Shown here one piece after another: positions 42,400 through 50,600 of a DNA stretch of 64,000 nucleotides. Where the stretch lies: contig JAFTCL010000044.1 in NCBI GenBank assembly GCA_017454745.1, positions 89,451 to 153,450 on the forward strand. The letters run 5' to 3'. The stretch's first letter is position 1; each line of letters begins with the position of its first letter. The DNA comes from Kiritimatiellia bacterium (lineage in GTDB: Bacteria > Verrucomicrobiota > Kiritimatiellia > RFP12 > UBA1067). The notes beneath the pieces are model-generated. The model worked only from the letters and a program-made list of their open reading frames with translations, ran no database searches and had not been told where the DNA came from. The translations under genes were made by a program, and so were the position numbers.

Positions 42400-43977
42400 A
42401 TGGTTAAAACGCGAGAATCCTGGGGAAGTAGAATCGGTTTGGTGCTGGCCGCCGCCGGCGGTGCTGTCGGATTGGGAAACTTTCTGCGTTTTCCCGGCGT
42501 TGCCGCGCAAAACGGCGGCGGCGCGTTTATGATCCCATACTTTATCGCGTTCCTGTTTCTCGCTTTGCCGCTCTCGTGGCTGGAATGGACAATGGGCCGT
42601 TACGGCGGCCGCCACGGTCACGGGTGCGCCCCCGGGATTTTTGACGCGATGGGTTTGCGCCGCTATCCGGCGTTGAAATATCTCGGCGTGTTTGGCATTA
42701 CCGGCGCGGTGGGCATCTTTTTCTACTACCTGTACGTTGAGTCATGGACTTTGGCCTACAGCGTTTTCGCGCTCACCGGCAAATATTCCGGCATCGCCTC
42801 CCCCAATGAAATGGGGGAGTTTCTCGGCAGCTATCTTTCTGGATCAGGCAAATATTTCCACGGTCATGGCCCGGCATACGTCTGTTTCCTGATAACTTTT
42901 GTCTGCAATTTCCTGATCGTTTACCACGGGGTGAACAAAGGCATCGAACGTTTCTGCAAATTCGCCATGCCGTCGCTGTTTATAATGGCTATCCTGTTAA
43001 TCGTCAGGGTATTCACTCTTGACGCCCCGATCAAGCCGGAGTGGAACATCAACCAAGCGCTGGGTTACCTTTGGAATCCAGATTTTTCGGTGTTGAAATC
43101 CGGTAAGGTTTGGCTTGAGGCGGCGGGTCAGGTGTTTTTCTCGACTTCGGTAGGTATCGGTGCGTTATTAACCTACGCGACTTACATAAAGTCGAAAGAC
43201 GACGCGCTGCTGTCCGCCACTTCGGCCGCCTTTCTAAACGAATTTGCCGAAGTGGTGCTGGGCGCTTCGATTGTCGTTCCCGCCGCGTACATTTTCTTTG
43301 GGCCGGAAGGAACTTCCTCCGCTGTCAGTGGCGGCACGTTTGGCTTGGCCTTTAAAACCACGCCGCTTATTTTCAACCACATGCCCGGCGGCGCGATTGC
43401 CGGATTCGCGTGGTTCTTTCTGCTCTTCATTTCCGGCATCACCAGCGCGGTGTCAATCATGCAACCCGGCATAGCGTTTCTGGAGGATGAGTTCCGCATC
43501 TCCCGAAAACACAGTATCGCCGCGCTCGGCATTGTCGCTTTTCTGGTTTCACAAGCCGTTATTTTCGGCGATTGCGTGGTTGACGAACTTGACTTCTGGT
43601 TCAGTTCGTTCGGCCTTCCGCTGTTTGGCTGCATTGAGGTACTGGTCTTCATCACCGTTTGGGGCGGCGATCGTGGCTGGGCGGAAATCAACCGCAACGC
43701 GGATATTCATTTGCCTAAATTCGCCCGCCTCATCGTTTATTACTTTACCCCGGTTTTCCTGCTGGCGATTCTGCTCGGCTGGCTGGCCACGGATGGATGG
43801 AAAACCATTATTCTCAAGAAAAGCGTTGACGGGCAATTGGTGGATCTCTATACCCCGCAGCAATTGCCGTGGGTGATAGGAACCCGTATTTTCTACTTCG
43901 GCTTTATCGCTTTGGTCTGCTGGTTGGTTAACTGCGCATGGAAAAGGAATTACCGTTCCAACATCAAACGGTATTAA
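42400..43977 (+). CDS. Sodium-dependent NSS family transporter
   Basis: This 525-residue inner-membrane protein with about 12 spans couples sodium entry to uptake of an amino acid or amine. The N-terminal hallmark RIGLVLAAAGGAVGLGNFLRFP forms the sodium and substrate sites of the LeuT fold, and NGGGAFMIPYF follows. GVNKGIERFCKFAMP and STSVGIGALLTYATY mark later spans. Substrate cannot be predicted. I chose ATG 42400, which follows GGAGG by 12 bases; the open frame extends to an ATG at 42364, next to the terminator. Bacterial NSS proteins of this class can need a small subunit; none follows directly, but a candidate lies at 2384-2479. The DUF975 gene starts 16 bases later. Confidence 0.93.
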   Translation: MVKTRESWGSRIGLVLAAAGGAVGLGNFLRFPGVAAQNGGGAFMIPYFIAFLFLALPLSWLEWTMGRYGGRHGHGCAPGIFDAMGLRRYPALKYLGVFGITGAVGIFFYYLYVESWTLAYSVFALTGKYSGIASPNEMGEFLGSYLSGSGKYFHGHGPAYVCFLITFVCNFLIVYHGVNKGIERFCKFAMPSLFIMAILLIVRVFTLDAPIKPEWNINQALGYLWNPDFSVLKSGKVWLEAAGQVFFSTSVGIGALLTYATYIKSKDDALLSATSAAFLNEFAEVVLGASIVVPAAYIFFGPEGTSSAVSGGTFGLAFKTTPLIFNHMPGGAIAGFAWFFLLFISGITSAVSIMQPGIAFLEDEFRISRKHSIAALGIVAFLVSQAVIFGDCVVDELDFWFSSFGLPLFGCIEVLVFITVWGGDRGWAEINRNADIHLPKFARLIVYYFTPVFLLAILLGWLATDGWKTIILKKSVDGQLVDLYTPQQLPWVIGTRIFYFGFIALVCWLVNCAWKRNYRSNIKRY

Positions 43978-43993
43978 ACGATTGGAGGTTGTC

Positions 43994-44791
43994 ATGGCAT
44001 TTGGAGAAATTGATGGAGAAAAACGGTTTAACGGCCAATCCCCGCTTCCGCTTGCAAGAGATCTGCGACAAACCGCATGGGACGCACTATGTGAACGTTA
44101 TCAGTTTTGGCGTTTTTTAGGCGGTTTTCTTACACTGACCATAGCAGTGGCCGTAATAATCGTCTTTGGTGGCGTGGTTGTCGAATTACTTTCCAAATTA
44201 TGCGGATCACCTTCGGGATATTCCAATTTCAAGGATATGATTAACGACCCGTTCTTCTGGCGGGCTATTGTTCCGATTGCGATTTTGTCTGCCGCCGCAC
44301 TAACATACGTAATCGGATTCATGACTTGGGGCATCGCCAAGATGTCGGTGAACACGATTCGGCGCACCTTAAAATACGGCGATTGTTTTAGCGGTTGGGG
44401 ATACGGATGGCACATGGTTTGGGTGTTGTGTGTCAGCTGCACTCGGCTTTTTCTGTGGTCACTGCTGTTTATCGTGCCTGGAATAATAAAATCACTATCT
44501 TATGCGCTAACCGACATTCTTGCAGTTGATCATCCCGACTGGACCCCGGACGAATGCATTGACGAATCATCGAGACTGATGTACGGACACCGCTGGCGAT
44601 TCGTGAGATTGAACTTGAGCTTTATCGGATGGTTCATACTGGCAGGGATACTCCGAATGATTCCTGGAATCGGCTTCATCGTGCAGTATGGTCTCCAAAT
44701 ATACACATCTGCCGCCAAGGCGGCGTTTTACGAGGATCTGATCGCCCGCGATTCTCACCCCGCTGCGGTTAGCGCCGAACCAGGCGTCTGA
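43994..44791 (+). CDS. DUF975 family membrane protein
   Basis: This 265-residue protein has about five membrane spans. The C-terminal half carries the DUF975 pattern: DECIDESSRLMYGHRWRFVR, LSFIGWFILAG, IPGIGFI, and AAKAAFYEDL. The N-terminus has a short soluble segment (SPLPLARDLRQTAWDAL). Function of the family is unknown. TTGGAGG lies 5 bases before the ATG at 43994. It is 16 bases downstream of the NSS gene and probably in its operon. The last 23 bases overlap the convergent ribF gene. Confidence 0.88.
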   Translation: MAFGEIDGEKRFNGQSPLPLARDLRQTAWDALCERYQFWRFLGGFLTLTIAVAVIIVFGGVVVELLSKLCGSPSGYSNFKDMINDPFFWRAIVPIAILSAAALTYVIGFMTWGIAKMSVNTIRRTLKYGDCFSGWGYGWHMVWVLCVSCTRLFLWSLLFIVPGIIKSLSYALTDILAVDHPDWTPDECIDESSRLMYGHRWRFVRLNLSFIGWFILAGILRMIPGIGFIVQYGLQIYTSAAKAAFYEDLIARDSHPAAVSAEPGV

Positions 44792-45695
44792 CGGCCAGTT
44801 CATCCTGCGCGATCTGAGCTGAAAGCGCGGCGGGAGATTCGAAACGCTGTTCGTCACGAAGACGTTTCCAAAAGGTCACGGTGGCGGTCTGGCCGTAAAG
44901 ATCGCCATCGAAATCCAGCAGATGCGCTTCCAGCGCGGTGGTTCCCGCTTCGCCAAATGTCGGGCATTTCCCAAGGTTTACCGCCGCCGGAAATGTTCCT
45001 TCGGACACCGTCACCTCTGCGGCGTACACGCCGGGCGGCGGCAGCACGATGTCGCCCCGCAGTCTGATGTTGGCGGTTGCCCGGCCCAATACCGGACCGC
45101 CCTCACCCCGGCCGTGCACAACCTCATTGCGAATAAAAAATCGGCGCCCCAGCATCGCGGCGGCGGTGTCCAACCGTCCTTCGCTTACCGCAGTACGGAT
45201 CCGGGTGCTGGAAATCTTTGTCCCCTCATATTCGGCGTATGGCACCACCCCGACATGAAAACCGTATTTCTTTCCCAACCCGGCAAGCATAACCGGTGTA
45301 CCAGCCGCCTGGCGTCCAAAACGCCAATTGTCCCCGCAACGGACCTCGGCCAAATGTCCGTTGGTTAACGAACGGACAAACTCTTCGGGATCCTGCACCG
45401 CCAAATTTCGGGTAAACGGCAGCAATAACGCCCCGTCCATTCCCAACGTCTCAAACATCATCAACCGATCCTCGGGGGCGTTTAAAAGCAAAGGGGCCTT
45501 TGACGGCGCAAGCACCGATATCGGTTGCCGATCGAAGGTCAGAATCCAAGCCTCGCCGCCACAGGCGCGGGCGCTTTCAATCGCGGCGGACAGCACTTTC
45601 CGGTGTCCGAGGTGTACCCCGTCGAAAAACCCGGCGGCAAGACATACCGGTTTTTCGATTTTCCGAAATTCTGCAGTATCGCGGATGATTCTCAT
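44769..45695 (-). CDS. ribF: Bifunctional riboflavin kinase / FAD synthetase
   Basis: This 308-residue enzyme makes FMN and then FAD from riboflavin. The adenylyltransferase domain has AAGFFDGVHLGHRKVL (residues about 20-35), RCGDNWRFGR near 118 and the KISSTRIR motif near 160. The riboflavin kinase domain (about 175-305) has GRRFFIRNEVVHGRGEGG and NLGKCPTFG. The ATG at 45695 overlaps the truB stop as ATGA, which points to translational coupling. An open frame to 45725 lies inside truB and is not needed. Confidence 0.96.
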   Translation of the reverse strand: MRIIRDTAEFRKIEKPVCLAAGFFDGVHLGHRKVLSAAIESARACGGEAWILTFDRQPISVLAPSKAPLLLNAPEDRLMMFETLGMDGALLLPFTRNLAVQDPEEFVRSLTNGHLAEVRCGDNWRFGRQAAGTPVMLAGLGKKYGFHVGVVPYAEYEGTKISSTRIRTAVSEGRLDTAAAMLGRRFFIRNEVVHGRGEGGPVLGRATANIRLRGDIVLPPPGVYAAEVTVSEGTFPAAVNLGKCPTFGEAGTTALEAHLLDFDGDLYGQTATVTFWKRLRDEQRFESPAALSAQIAQDELAVRRLVRR

Positions 45696-46405
45696 CGGCG
45701 AAGCATCTCCAACGCCCGGTTGCATGGAATCACCCGACGAACCAATTCTGCGGTGTCCATCGCCAGCAAATCTTCTAACGGCGTGGCGTCAGTTACACTG
45801 AAAGTGCCAGACTTGGTGCGCCGCAGCGCGTCCAGACACGCTCCGCAACCCAACTGCTGCCCGGCGTCATGCGCAAGCGTCCGGACATAAGTGCCTTTGG
45901 TGCATACTACATCAAAGGTCGCCAGCGGCGGTTCCCAAACGGTCACCCCGATTCGGTAAATGTGTACAAAACGGGGCTTACGTTCCACCTCCTGCCCTTT
46001 CCGGGCCAGCTTGTAAAGCGGCACCCCGTTGACTTTGATGGCGGATACCATCGGCGGGGTCTGGAAAATGTCGCCTTGAAATGATTTCAATGCGGCATCA
46101 ACCTGCTCGCGGGTAATGGCATCGGTTGGATGCTCTTCCAACAACTCGCCCTCACAATCTTGGGACGAGGTCACCCGCCCCAGATGCATCACTCCGGTGT
46201 ACGCCTTGTCGCCGCCCATCAGCGTGTCGGAAAGTTTCGTCCCTTTGCCCAACAGTATCAGCAACAGGCCGGTGGCGTTGGGATCAAGCGTTCCGCCATG
46301 CCCGACTTTTTCTATCTTAAAAGTCCGGCGGATCCGGTTTACGATGTCGTGTGAAGTCGGACCGCACGGTTTATCCACTAACAGAACTCCGTCCACCTCA
46401 AGCAT
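45692..46405 (-). CDS. truB: tRNA pseudouridine(55) synthase
   Basis: This 237-residue enzyme forms pseudouridine 55 in the T-loop of tRNAs. The start GVLLVDKPCGPTSHDIVNRI and KVGHGGTLDPNATGLLLI (catalytic Asp in GTLDP near residue 41) are diagnostic. Further motifs are YTGVMHLGRVTSSQDCEG, FQTPPMVSAIKVNGVPLY and TYVRTLAHDAG. There is no extended PUA domain, which matches shorter bacterial forms. GGAGCGGAAA before the ATG at 46405 decides the start; the first 8 bases overlap the upstream radical SAM gene. It is the middle gene of a three-gene unit with ribF. Confidence 0.96.
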   Translation of the reverse strand: MLEVDGVLLVDKPCGPTSHDIVNRIRRTFKIEKVGHGGTLDPNATGLLLILLGKGTKLSDTLMGGDKAYTGVMHLGRVTSSQDCEGELLEEHPTDAITREQVDAALKSFQGDIFQTPPMVSAIKVNGVPLYKLARKGQEVERKPRFVHIYRIGVTVWEPPLATFDVVCTKGTYVRTLAHDAGQQLGCGACLDALRRTKSGTFSVTDATPLEDLLAMDTAELVRRVIPCNRALEMLRR

Positions 46406-47597
46406 TTTCCGCTCCTTCCGCAAGGCCGATTTCTTCGTCAGTAAGGTAACAGGCGGGATCACTCCCCCATAAATCGCCGGTGGCCGCTTCGGCGCGGGCG
46501 CGGAAGTTGCCACCGCAAATATCGAGAAACCGGCAGGATGCGCAACGCCCCCGCACCAACCGTTTTTTGTTACGCAGTTTTCCGAGGAACGAGTCTTCTG
46601 GAGGGTTCTGCCAAATACGGCTGAAGGGCTGATCCAACACATTTCCCAGCGGTTTGTCGCGCCAAAACTGGTCGGGGTAAACCGTGCCGTCCCAGCTGAT
46701 GCAGCCGATGCCCAAACCGGTGCTGTTGCCTCCGTTCATCTGCAGCAGCCGCAATACGTCATCCGCTCGGGGATTACCCTCGCGCAACATTTTGAGATAC
46801 AGGTATGGTCCGTCGCAATGGTTGTCCACCGTCAGCACTTCCACCGGAAAACCGCAGTCATGCAAACGCCCGGTATGCTCGATAATCAGATCCACGGTTC
46901 GGCGGCGGAGATCGGCCGGCAAATCTTGGCTCGCGATTTCCGCGCCGCGGCCGGAATACACCAGATGGTAAAGGCAGATGCGCGGAACGCGTTCGCGTTC
47001 CATAAAATCAAAAATCGCGGGAATATCGCCCACATTGTCGCGGGTCATGGTAACGCGCAATCCGACCTTCACGCCGGCGTCGCGGCAGGCCCGGATTCCA
47101 GACACCGCCCGGTCAAACGCTCCGTCGCAACGGCGGAAACGGTCGTGGATCTCGCGCATGCCGTCCAAACTGATCCCCACATACGACGCGCCGATTTCTT
47201 TGATTTGCGCGGCCTTGGCATCGTCAATCAAAGTCCCGTTGGTTGAAAAAACCACCCGCAATCCTCTGCCGACCGCATAACCGGCCAACTCCAGAACGTC
47301 AGGCCGTACAAACGGTTCGCCGCCGGAAAAAAGCACCACCGGACATTTAAATGCCGACAGATCTTCCAGCACCGCTTTGGCTTGGATCGTATCCAGTTCT
47401 TTTTGCGGGGAACACACGGACGCGTAACAGTGCGAACACTTCAGGTTGCACTTGGACGTGACGTTCCAAACCACCACCGGTTTTTTGTCCGCGGAAAACT
47501 GCAGCAAATGGCTAGGCAGACGTGAAGAATCTCGCCCGTAACGCAACGGATCCGATGCCTCCACCTTGCCGAGATACAATTTCGAGATACCAACCAT
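46398..47597 (-). CDS. Radical SAM/SPASM protein resembling AhbC/NirJ heme-synthesis enzymes
   Basis: This 399-residue iron-sulfur enzyme opens with VGISKLYLGKVEASDPLRYG and LPSHLLQFSADKKPVVVWNV. That lead-in is typical of AhbC/NirJ-type proteins, which remove acetate side chains from didecarboxysiroheme. The radical SAM cluster is CNLKCSHCYA (near 51-59), followed by LFSGGEPFVRPDV and STNGTLIDD. A SPASM-like C-terminus holds CISWDGTVYPDQ and the cluster CASCRFLDICGG. The call fits with the precorrin-2-forming fusion at 28354-30456. Alternatives are a peptide-modifying or other SPASM enzyme. No adjacent AhbA, AhbB or AhbD gene is seen. truB begins within its last 8 bases. Confidence 0.65.
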   Translation of the reverse strand: MVGISKLYLGKVEASDPLRYGRDSSRLPSHLLQFSADKKPVVVWNVTSKCNLKCSHCYASVCSPQKELDTIQAKAVLEDLSAFKCPVVLFSGGEPFVRPDVLELAGYAVGRGLRVVFSTNGTLIDDAKAAQIKEIGASYVGISLDGMREIHDRFRRCDGAFDRAVSGIRACRDAGVKVGLRVTMTRDNVGDIPAIFDFMERERVPRICLYHLVYSGRGAEIASQDLPADLRRRTVDLIIEHTGRLHDCGFPVEVLTVDNHCDGPYLYLKMLREGNPRADDVLRLLQMNGGNSTGLGIGCISWDGTVYPDQFWRDKPLGNVLDQPFSRIWQNPPEDSFLGKLRNKKRLVRGRCASCRFLDICGGNFRARAEAATGDLWGSDPACYLTDEEIGLAEGAENA

Positions 47598-47604
47598 AAG
47601 GATT

Positions 47605-47640
47605 TCTTAAAAGACGCGATGCCGGAATCGGCATCGCGTC
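47605..47640 (-). terminator. Intrinsic terminator after the LamG/PA14 protein gene
   Basis: A perfect 12-bp stem (47613-47624 with 47629-47640, GACGCGATGCCG and complement) with loop GAAT is followed on the minus strand by TTTTAAG. It lies 30 bases past the stop at 47671. Confidence 0.8.
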
Positions 47641-47670
47641 ACAATTAAGGATTAAATTTTACCCGACAGG

Positions 47671-50600
47671 TTACCGGATAAGAATGATCGTGCCTACGCG
47701 GGTGATGCTCGCCCGCTTACCGCCGCCGGTGATAATGATGTCATACCCCATTTCATTGAGGTCCTGACACTGCGGCTTGCCGGTTATTGCTCCGGATTGG
47801 GCCGTCGCAAAGACATACGCCCCATTGATATTGTCTGGATCGGAAACTTTAATCGTCGCGCCGGAAATATCTAACGAACCGTCAGCCACCTCAATAACGT
47901 CGCCGACATCGAGATTAATCGTGCCGGTAACAACCGTGTCGGATGTAAGCGAGATTGTCCCGACTGTCCCGTTTCCAGCAGGCGAAAGCGTATCGGTCAC
48001 GGTCAGCGAACCGTTCAGGACCGTGCCGGAACCGGTGACGACCGGTTGCACGAGCGCCTTGCCACCGAGATCGAACGTCGCATCGGCGGCGATGTCGATG
48101 ACATGGTCGGACGGCACGGCGGCGGCGTTGGCTGCCGCAATGGCCGCAATTTCCTCCGCCGTCGCGTCCGCGCCCTTCGACGCGCTCAACAGCACGGTTT
48201 CCGGGGTAAACGCACCGCGCCACACACGCACCTCGTCGTAGTCTGCGTAGGCATCGTAGTCGTTCCAGAACGAGTGGCCAAGCCAGAAGTACTGCTGGTT
48301 GAGCTTCGCGAGCACGTTCCAGTTCGCGACCGTCGTTTCAACCGTTCCGGCAATCGTTTCCGGAGCGTTAAGGTTGATGGCGTACACCTTGACATTTGCG
48401 CCGCCGTTTCCATCGGGGGCGATTGTCACGGCGAAATAATAAGGTTCGTTAACTGCTATTTTCCCGGCATTCTGATAGGCGGCACCGCCATTAATGGTGA
48501 ACCCGGACCCGTTGCTGTTACGCTGATAGGTGAACTCCATATTGTTGCCAGTACCGCTTCCAAGGCAAAAAGTCTTGGCGTTATTCTGGCCCTGGCGGTG
48601 GGATGTCCAGAACTCAATCGTGGCGGCATCGGACGGAAGCGCGTTCGCACCGAGGCTGATGTAACTAGTGTCCTTCTTGCCGCCAGCGAGACTTGCGGAC
48701 TTGTTGTCATCCGTGTAGGTTACGCTGCCGACGAATGTGGCGTCTTTACCCGTCACCGAGTCTGTCGGAGAACCGTTGAAGCTCCAACGGTGCGCAAGAG
48801 CAGTCGTCACCGTGTTGTCGCTGTCGGCGGCAAGGGTGATTGCTCCGCCCTTAACCGTTACCTTCCCGACTGACGGCAATGTGTCAATGGTAAGCGTTCC
48901 CGCTCCGTCTTTCACTAATTCCGTCTCCTCGGCTACGCCATCGATAATGTTATCCACCATCGCCGCATTGTAGCCTGCGGTGTCTATCGTCAACCCACCG
49001 GGTTTGAACCAGAGCGACTTGATGCCGGAAAGAAGATTTCCGTCCCCTCTGGACTTTAGCTGCGCACCGCCGCCGAACATGACGACGGACGAACCTGTTC
49101 CGCCCGAAATAGATGGCGTGACGATCCGTCCGCCGGTCACTTCAAGAACGCCCGTCCCCTGGTATCCGACCGTAAATGCGCCGCTGACCTCCAGCAGTCC
49201 ATCGCTCAACGTATAGGTTCCGTTACCGCTGGCTTCCCGGCCAATATGCAGCTGGCTGCTGGCACCGTTCATCGTGACGATATTGGACCCGCCGGTCTGG
49301 ACGTATTTGCCGATGCCTTTTACGCCCACATATTCCCAGTATGTCGGGGTTACCGTACCGCCGTTCTGCGTGAAGGTGCCGTTCGCTCCGGCAACCTCGC
49401 CCAGCCGCAAGTCGTTTGCGGTCACGAGCGTATTGTCGCCAGACATGGTGTAAGTGCCGACAGCGGCGTTCGACGAACGTCCGACATAGAGATTGCCTTT
49501 GACGGTGTTGGTGCCTCCGGTCAGTTCGTAATGGCCCGTGGCGGTCTCGCCCACCGTAAACTCGGCGCCCACCGCAAACAAGCCGCCGCTCTGGTGGACC
49601 TCGCCGTAGCATTGATTCCTTTGAGCAACCGTCCCCCAGCCACGTGTTTTGATCGTTCCGCCGGTGATGTTGAGATATCCTTTGTTCGCTTGATTGTCCG
49701 CATGGCCAGCGATCGCAATCCGGCCGAATTCCACATAGGCATCGCCGCTCACGTTGATCGTTCCCGTGCCGCCCTCGCATCCGAGACGCACGTCTTTCCC
49801 GTCATCCGTGACTTTCAGCGTTCCGCCGCTGATGGTATAGGTACCCTTGCCACCGTTGCGTCCGACATTGAGCCAGCTGGTGAAGGTAACATCGCCGCCG
49901 GTCTGGATGAACTCGCCCGTGCCGCGTCCGCCAACGGACAGCTCGGACGCCGCGGTCATCGTCCCGCCGCTCATGCGGTATATGCCATGACCAGCATTGC
50001 TGTTCTCGCCGCCGATCACCGACCGTGCGCTGCCCAAGGTCACCATACCGTCAGTCTGGATAAACTCTGCCGCCTTCGTCTCCCCGATTCGCAGGTTCTT
50101 CGCCGTGATGGCATTATCGGCGGTTTTCTTTTGCAGGGAGATAAGCACATTCGCCCCTTGCGTGAGGTTTGCGATGTCGTCGATGAAAAGCTCCTCTTTG
50201 AAACCGTCCGTGTAATCCCCGGCGACGGCATCAAACACGACCCTGGACGTCGTTTCCGCCGCTCCATTCGCGATTGCACAGCCCTCCAACGCCGTAAGGT
50301 GGTTCAGCTGGAGGTTAAAGCCGTTGAGGTCGGCGGTGCCCAGTATCACCGGGGTTTGGGAGAGTCCGCGCCAATCGCAATCGGCGGATAAAGTGCAGTT
50401 ACCGATTTCAAACGACTTGCAAGCGATGTCGGTTCCCGCCGGCGCCTGAAGATTCACCTTGTCTCCGGCGATTCGCACAGTGTACGCGGCAGTGGGCACC
50501 ACCGCCTCTCCGGCCAAGTCTTCCCAGTTGGCCGCGTTCGCCGGATTGCCGTCGTTAGCCGCGCCGGTCCATGTGGCGACCTGATCGCCGTCTTTTGCCA

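Noticed and set aside
49246..50391. 381-codon plus-strand frame opposite the beta-solenoid
   Set aside because: Shadow of the repeated sense frame; no ribosome site.
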